Of a DNA stretch of 9,972 bases, positions 5,835 through 9,972 are shown piece after piece. Position 1 is the first letter of the stretch; each line of letters starts with the position of its first letter. A program made the position numbers and the translations under genes. Where the stretch lies: positions 1 to 9,972 of the forward strand of contig JAJPZD010000177.1 in NCBI GenBank assembly GCA_021204605.1, read 5' to 3'. Source of the DNA: Prevotella sp. (lineage in GTDB: Bacteria > Bacteroidota > Bacteroidia > Bacteroidales > Bacteroidaceae). The notes below the pieces were generated by a model. The model saw only the letters and a program-made list of their open reading frames with translations. It was not told where the DNA came from and ran no database searches.

Positions 5835-7433
5835 ATGAATGTTGAAGAATTAAGGAAATTGATTAGTGATATAGAGAGCGACAGCGTGGAGCGTACTATA
5901 TCAACTACCAATACGGATAAGTTTGGACAGGCAATATGTGCTTTCGCCAACGATCTGCCTGGTCATAACACATCAGGCTACTTGATTATCGGTGTGGAGG
6001 ATGATGGCAAGGTGAAAGGAATACATGTTACGGATGATTTGCTCCTAAACCTTGCTGCCATTCGCACCGATGGCAACATCCAGCCTCAACCTTCTATGAC
6101 TGTGCAAAAGGTCGCAATGGAAGAAGGGGATGTGGTGGTCGTCAAAGTAGAACCCTCGCTTTTTCCACCTGTGAAATATAAAGGACGCACATGGGTAAGA
6201 ATCGGACCGCGCAAAAGTGTCGCCAATGAAAATGATGAGCATATATTATCAGAAAAACGCCGCTCCGGGCTTGTCTCTTTTGATTCTTCACCTTGTACAG
6301 GCGCGACAATCAATGATATGGACTTACAGCTTTTCAAATATTATTATCTGCCTAAAGCAATGCCTGAAGATGTTTTGGAAGATGATAAACGTGATGTGAG
6401 AGTGAAACTGAGCTCCTTCGGTTTCTTTGATATTTTCCATGACTGCCCGACAAATGCCGGCTTGCTTTTCTTTGCTAAGAACCTGCGAAGATTTATCCCT
6501 GGCGCTTATGTTCAATATGTAAGGTTTGCGGGAGTGGACAGGGCATCTGATATAATGAACGAACATGAGTTCAAGGAAAATCTTTGCACCGTCCTGCCGG
6601 AACTCGATACATTCATTAAGACAACGATAGCAAACCGTCGCCCTATACCTGTCTCGGCCGCACGTGAAGAGAATGTGGTGGACTATCCTGACTGGGCAAC
6701 ACGCGAGCTGTTGATGAATGCCATCTGCCACCGAGATTATAGCACCAATGGACCAATACAGTTTTATCAATATGAAAACCGTATTGAGATTACCAATCAC
6801 GGTGGACTATACGGCCGCGCCAATGAAGCCAATTTCCCTAATGTAAACGACTATCGCAATGTGATTGTTGCCGAAGCCATGAAAGTTTTAGGCTTTGTAA
6901 ACAGACATAGCCGTGGTGTGCTGAAAGTACAAAAAGACCTTTTGGCAAATGAAAACGGAGAAGCTGTTTATAATTTTGAGTATCTGGCAACTGTTTCTGT
7001 CCGTGAGAATAAATCCACACGTGCCGAAAGGTTGATCAAAGAAGCCGCAGAAAACGGCTTCACAATAAAAAATGGTCATGGGGTTGTCGGTATGTGTATG
7101 AACAACACTAAAAATGGTCAGATCAATATCTTAAAATGTCTTAAAACAGAGGGTAAAAACGCAGATAAATCAAAAAATGCGCAAAAGTATGTAGAAAAAT
7201 CTGAAAATGGCCACACAGCAACCGTTTCTAATCTTCAGTATGATATTGTAAGAAAAGTTTATGAGGCTATCAGGTTGAACCCAAAGGTAAAATACTCAGA
7301 TTTACAGGATAATTTAGGTATCAGCGAATCCTCTGTGAAACGTGCCATTTCTCACCTGAAACGACAAGGATACATTAACCCCGAACACTCAAAGGCAAAT
7401 GGCGCCTGGCAAATCTTGATAAATGAAGAATGA
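5835..7433 (+). CDS. AlbA_2 (Schlafen-like) / HATPase_c_4 / HTH putative regulator
   Basis: This 533-residue cytoplasmic protein has three parts. Residues about 1-140 form an AlbA_2 (Schlafen-like nucleic-acid-binding) domain, with ESDSVERT near the N-terminus, AICAFAN at 33-39 and GYLIIGVEDDG at 48-58. Residues about 200-400 resemble the HATPase_c_4 region of RecG-like predicted regulators; RELLMNAICHRDY at 290-302 carries the conserved N, H, R, D and Y. After a polar Lys/Asn-rich linker (about 410-465), the C-terminus has a winged-helix-like segment (GISESSVKRAISHLKRQGYI). Such proteins are usually called predicted transcriptional regulators or ATP-binding proteins; the true target is unknown. 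The frame is open from TTG 5748, but I prefer ATG 5835: it gives the family-like N-terminus and lies downstream of the -7 box. No partner gene is adjacent. It is AT-richer than the housekeeping genes and may be accessory. Confidence 0.85.
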   Translation: MNVEELRKLISDIESDSVERTISTTNTDKFGQAICAFANDLPGHNTSGYLIIGVEDDGKVKGIHVTDDLLLNLAAIRTDGNIQPQPSMTVQKVAMEEGDVVVVKVEPSLFPPVKYKGRTWVRIGPRKSVANENDEHILSEKRRSGLVSFDSSPCTGATINDMDLQLFKYYYLPKAMPEDVLEDDKRDVRVKLSSFGFFDIFHDCPTNAGLLFFAKNLRRFIPGAYVQYVRFAGVDRASDIMNEHEFKENLCTVLPELDTFIKTTIANRRPIPVSAAREENVVDYPDWATRELLMNAICHRDYSTNGPIQFYQYENRIEITNHGGLYGRANEANFPNVNDYRNVIVAEAMKVLGFVNRHSRGVLKVQKDLLANENGEAVYNFEYLATVSVRENKSTRAERLIKEAAENGFTIKNGHGVVGMCMNNTKNGQINILKCLKTEGKNADKSKNAQKYVEKSENGHTATVSNLQYDIVRKVYEAIRLNPKVKYSDLQDNLGISESSVKRAISHLKRQGYINPEHSKANGAWQILINEE

Positions 7434-7500
7434 AAGTTTCCTCCACGTCTTCTTACCTTCTTTTATTCGGGAAATGCTCAAAAATTCTTGTTTATTGATG

Positions 7501-7520
7501 ATTTAACTATATTTAACTAT
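7501..7520. repeat. 10-bp perfect tandem repeat
   Basis: ATTTAACTAT occurs twice back to back, about 30 bp upstream of the LRR gene's -7 box. It could be a paired binding site or a replication slip in AT-rich DNA; the sequence does not decide. Confidence 0.6.
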
Positions 7521-7549
7521 TGTGGGAGAGAAATTTTAAAGAACTTTTG

Positions 7550-7557
7550 TAACTTTG
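7550..7557 (+). promoter_or_regulatory. Promoter -7 box of the LRR gene
   Basis: TAACTTTG matches TAnnTTTG exactly and predicts a leader of about 65 nt before ATG 7629. No good -33 TTTG lies at 19-21 bp, so the upstream element is weak or absent. Activator dependence is possible but only inferred. Confidence 0.55.
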
Positions 7558-7628
7558 CCACGACTTTTCTGCCAGACTGATAATCTATGGCGGAATATTT
7601 ATAAACCCTATGAAACAAAGCATTGATT

Positions 7629-9972
7629 ATGAAAAAAAATTGCTTTTATGGACTCTCTGTAGCCCTAATCTTCGTGTGCTCTAACCTCTCATTAGTGGCT
7701 AATGCCACTGTTGGCGATACGTTTGAAGATGAAAATTCAATAAAGTACGAAGTCATTACAGACCCAGTCGGTTCCGACAACGGAACTGTAAAAGTGGTTG
7801 CAAACAGTTATACAGGCAGCGTTTCCATTCCTGCAACAGTAACGGATAGCAACAGCAATACGTATGACGTTACGGAAATCGGTGAGCAAGCGTTTCAAAA
7901 CTGTACAGGCGTGACATCAATCGACCTGAGCAATGCAAGCAATCTGACAACCATAGGATATGAGGCTTTCTACGGCTGCTCATCGATTACGGAAATCACA
8001 ATTCCTGAAAGTGTGACAAGTATAGTATTATATGCATTTCAGAATTGCAGCAGTCTCAGCACGCTTACATACAATGCTAAAAATGCTAAATACTATCAGG
8101 AAGATGGAGAAACCGAACCAACAAGCACACCGTTTAGTGCTGTTACAACTGTAACCATAGGTGAGGATGTCGAGTCACTTCCCGGTTCTCTGTTCCGAAA
8201 TCTCTCATCACTTGAGTCAGTAACATTTACTTGCGGCAGCAGTCTTACAAGTATGGGTTCTTTTATATTCTACAGTTGTACCAGTCTTACGAGTATAGAG
8301 GGTTTTGATCAATTGAGCAGTTTGACAGAAATTCCAACGGATGCTTTCAATGGCTGCACTGCTCTATCAGTGGATCTTGTAATACCCAGTTCTGTGGATA
8401 CAATAGCTAATTTTGCTTTTAACAATACCGGTATCAAGTCAGTGGAAATAAATGCCGATGTGCCATTCGGAACTTCCGCATTTACGGGTTGTACCAGTCT
8501 CAGAACTCTGACAATACGTGATAGTGAGGCGACAACGCTCTCTTCTGGTTTCGGGCAAATGACAAATCTCGATACACTTAATTACAATGCGACAAACATA
8601 ACAACAGCCTCTGCTAACATTCTCGCACATGCAACAGATCTTAGTATTGCTGTCATAGGAAATAATGTCGTGTCGATTCCCTCGAATTTATTATGGGGTT
8701 GTAGTAACCTATCGTCAGTAACCTTTAATGAGAGTAGTAGTTTGACAACTGTTGGTGATGATGCTTTCTATAATTGCAGTAGTCTGGAATCAATAGATCT
8801 TCCGTCAACAGTAACGAAAATAGGTTCATACGCCTTCTATGGCAGCGGCCTTACTGAATTTACAGTTAATGAGAATGTAGATAGTATCGGAGATAATGCA
8901 TTTCAGAATTGCAGCAGTCTCAGCACGCTTACATACAATGCTAAAAATGCTAAATACTATCAGGAAGATGGAGAAACCGAACCAACAAGCACACCGTTTA
9001 GTGCTGTTACAACTGTAACCATAGGTGAGGATGTCGAGTCACTTCCCGGTTCTCTGTTCCGAAATCTCTCATCACTTGAGTCAGTAACATTTACTTGCGG
9101 CAGCAGTCTTACAAGTATGGGCTCTTTTATATTCCACAGTTGTACCGGTCTTACGAGTATAGAGGGTTTTGACCAATTGAGCAGTTTGACAGAAATTCCA
9201 ACGGATGCTTTCAATGGCTGCACAAGTCTGGCAGGAAGTCTTGTAATACCCAATTCAGTGGATACAATAGCCGATTATGCTTTTTACAATACCGCTATCA
9301 CGTCGGTAACTATAAACAGTGGTATAAAAATAGGAGCCCACGCATTTGACAATTGTGCGAGCCTCGACACTCTCACGTTGGGCGAGGGTGTTACGTCAAT
9401 TCCGTATAATATCAGAGAAATGGGTAATCTCAAGATACTTTACTATAATGCGAGGAATGCCACAATGAAGAATAATACTTATGGGGATGCAACAGGGTCG
9501 GATTTCGTTTCTGAAACAAATCTTGCTACAGTAGTAATAGGAGATAGCGTTCAGACGCTTCCTCATCATCTGTTCGCAAACTGCACAGCTCTCGATTCTC
9601 TTATTTATAATGCTATAGAGTGTACGTCTATCGGTGAAAGTGCTTTCAATAATTGTACAAATCTCAAAATACTGACGATTGGTGAGAACGTGGAAAAAAT
9701 CCCTGAAGCATTAAATCAATTGACGCATGTCACCACTCTTTATTACAATGCGGCAAATGCTTCGGTTGTTGATGGGGATGTAGAAGATCTGACGGAGTCG
9801 GTCTTTGGTACTACTCTCAATGATGTAGAGATTGGTGCTGCCGTTACGAAACTGCCTGATTATCTGTTCGCTGACTGTACGGGCATTACGACAGTAAATA
9901 CGGATAACACTAATGATGTGTTGACGGAAATCGGTAAGGCAGTATTCAAAAACTGTACGGGAATTTCAACAG
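7629..9972 (+). CDS. Secreted BspA-type leucine-rich repeat protein (C-terminus beyond window)
   Basis: The reading frame is open with no stop from ATG 7629 to the right edge: 781 complete codons, so the protein is larger. Residues 1-26 are a signal peptide (MKKN, hydrophobic core, VANA cleavage site), so it is exported. The rest is LRR_5/BspA-like: repeated segments of the form IPxSVxxIxxxAFxNCxxLxxL alternate with a second type that begins LxYNAxNA and continues to IGxxVxxLPxxLF. The YNA motif starts at residues 148, 319, 436, 606, 660 and 706, so the first four reflect a super-repeat of about 288 residues. BspA-like proteins are often cell-surface or secreted and can bind host or matrix proteins, but the ligand here is unknown and the anchoring or secretion domain is not in view. 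It has its own -7 box and no visible operon partner. Confidence 0.93.
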   Translation, partial: MKKNCFYGLSVALIFVCSNLSLVANATVGDTFEDENSIKYEVITDPVGSDNGTVKVVANSYTGSVSIPATVTDSNSNTYDVTEIGEQAFQNCTGVTSIDLSNASNLTTIGYEAFYGCSSITEITIPESVTSIVLYAFQNCSSLSTLTYNAKNAKYYQEDGETEPTSTPFSAVTTVTIGEDVESLPGSLFRNLSSLESVTFTCGSSLTSMGSFIFYSCTSLTSIEGFDQLSSLTEIPTDAFNGCTALSVDLVIPSSVDTIANFAFNNTGIKSVEINADVPFGTSAFTGCTSLRTLTIRDSEATTLSSGFGQMTNLDTLNYNATNITTASANILAHATDLSIAVIGNNVVSIPSNLLWGCSNLSSVTFNESSSLTTVGDDAFYNCSSLESIDLPSTVTKIGSYAFYGSGLTEFTVNENVDSIGDNAFQNCSSLSTLTYNAKNAKYYQEDGETEPTSTPFSAVTTVTIGEDVESLPGSLFRNLSSLESVTFTCGSSLTSMGSFIFHSCTGLTSIEGFDQLSSLTEIPTDAFNGCTSLAGSLVIPNSVDTIADYAFYNTAITSVTINSGIKIGAHAFDNCASLDTLTLGEGVTSIPYNIREMGNLKILYYNARNATMKNNTYGDATGSDFVSETNLATVVIGDSVQTLPHHLFANCTALDSLIYNAIECTSIGESAFNNCTNLKILTIGENVEKIPEALNQLTHVTTLYYNAANASVVDGDVEDLTESVFGTTLNDVEIGAAVTKLPDYLFADCTGITTVNTDNTNDVLTEIGKAVFKNCTGIST
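8032..8359 (+). repeat. Homogenised LRR segment, copy 1
   Basis: This 328-bp segment recurs at 8896-9223, exactly 864 bp (288 codons) downstream and in frame. The first 226 bp are identical; the remaining differences are four transitions, at 8258, 8271, 8283 and 8309. Two are synonymous and two change residues (Tyr to His, Ser to Gly). Both flanks are still alignable to their partners but clearly diverged. It encodes about residues 135-243, including the first YNA-type insert. Confidence 0.95.
8896..9223 (+). repeat. Homogenised LRR segment, copy 2
   Basis: This is the partner of 8032-8359, with the differences at 9122, 9135, 9147 and 9173. Identity ends abruptly at both sides: upstream the sequence reads AGATA before the shared ATGCATTTC, and downstream AAGTCTGG replaces TGCTCTAT. 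Recombination between the copies would delete or add exactly 288 codons without breaking the frame. Confidence 0.95.

Larger units (their letters stand above)
7434..7628. other. Spacer and leader before the LRR gene
   Basis: This holds a 10-bp tandem repeat (7501-7520), a -7 box (7550-7557) and a leader of about 65 nt. A bulged hairpin can be drawn at 7571-7591 (GCCAGA with TCT..GGC). An out-of-frame ATG at 7610 opens a 24-codon frame ending at 7684 that overlaps the signal peptide region. I see no clear intrinsic terminator for the preceding gene. Confidence 0.5.

Noticed and set aside
8439..9253. Minus-strand frames of 63 and 97 codons inside the LRR gene
   Set aside because: They are shadows of a continuous + strand frame with signal peptide and regular LRR pattern.
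7629..9972. Possible frameshift or pseudogene in the LRR gene
   Set aside because: Codon-by-codon reading from ATG 7629 to the edge found no stop and an unbroken LRR pattern; the gene is only cut by the window.

Overview
The window looks like chromosome of a member of the Bacteroidota, most likely a Prevotella- or Bacteroides-like member of the Bacteroidales. This rests on four things: repeated TAnnTTTG boxes (the -7 element of the Bacteroidota primary sigma factor) upstream of several genes; near absence of Shine-Dalgarno sequences; a single-chain fusion of the two Nfn-type flavoprotein subunits; and a secreted BspA-like leucine-rich repeat protein. The genus is an inference and cannot be fixed from this sequence alone. 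All recognised genes are on the + strand.

Region 1 (1-2315) is conserved translation machinery. It opens with eleven TTAAGAR heptamers, followed by a promoter and a structured leader. Then come rplU (L21) and rpmA (L27), closed by a strong intrinsic terminator, and serS (seryl-tRNA synthetase) with its own promoter. Region 2 (2375-5667) holds a 788-residue fused NAD(P)H/ferredoxin-type flavoprotein (NfnA-NfnB/GltD-like). A strong terminator and an AT-rich gap without a convincing gene follow, then a TtcA-type tRNA 2-thiocytidine synthetase.

Region 3 (5668-9972) looks accessory and AT-richer. It contains an AlbA_2 (Schlafen-like)/GHKL-ATPase-like/helix-turn-helix protein whose true start is probably ATG 5835. 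After it comes the first 781 codons of a secreted BspA-type LRR protein that runs off the right edge. That gene is built on a super-repeat of about 288 residues. One 328-bp segment is almost identical between the two copies while both flanks have diverged, which points to recent gene conversion.

The genes do not form one pathway. rplU-rpmA is a two-gene operon; serS and ttcA also serve translation and tRNA function; the flavoprotein serves redox or nitrogen metabolism; the last two genes appear independent, each with its own -7 box. I saw no CRISPR array, tRNA or rRNA, insertion sequence, integrase or recognisable defence operon. The most interesting signals are the mosaic duplication in the LRR gene, the rplU leader, the lone Shine-Dalgarno at rpmA, and the AlbA_2 protein.
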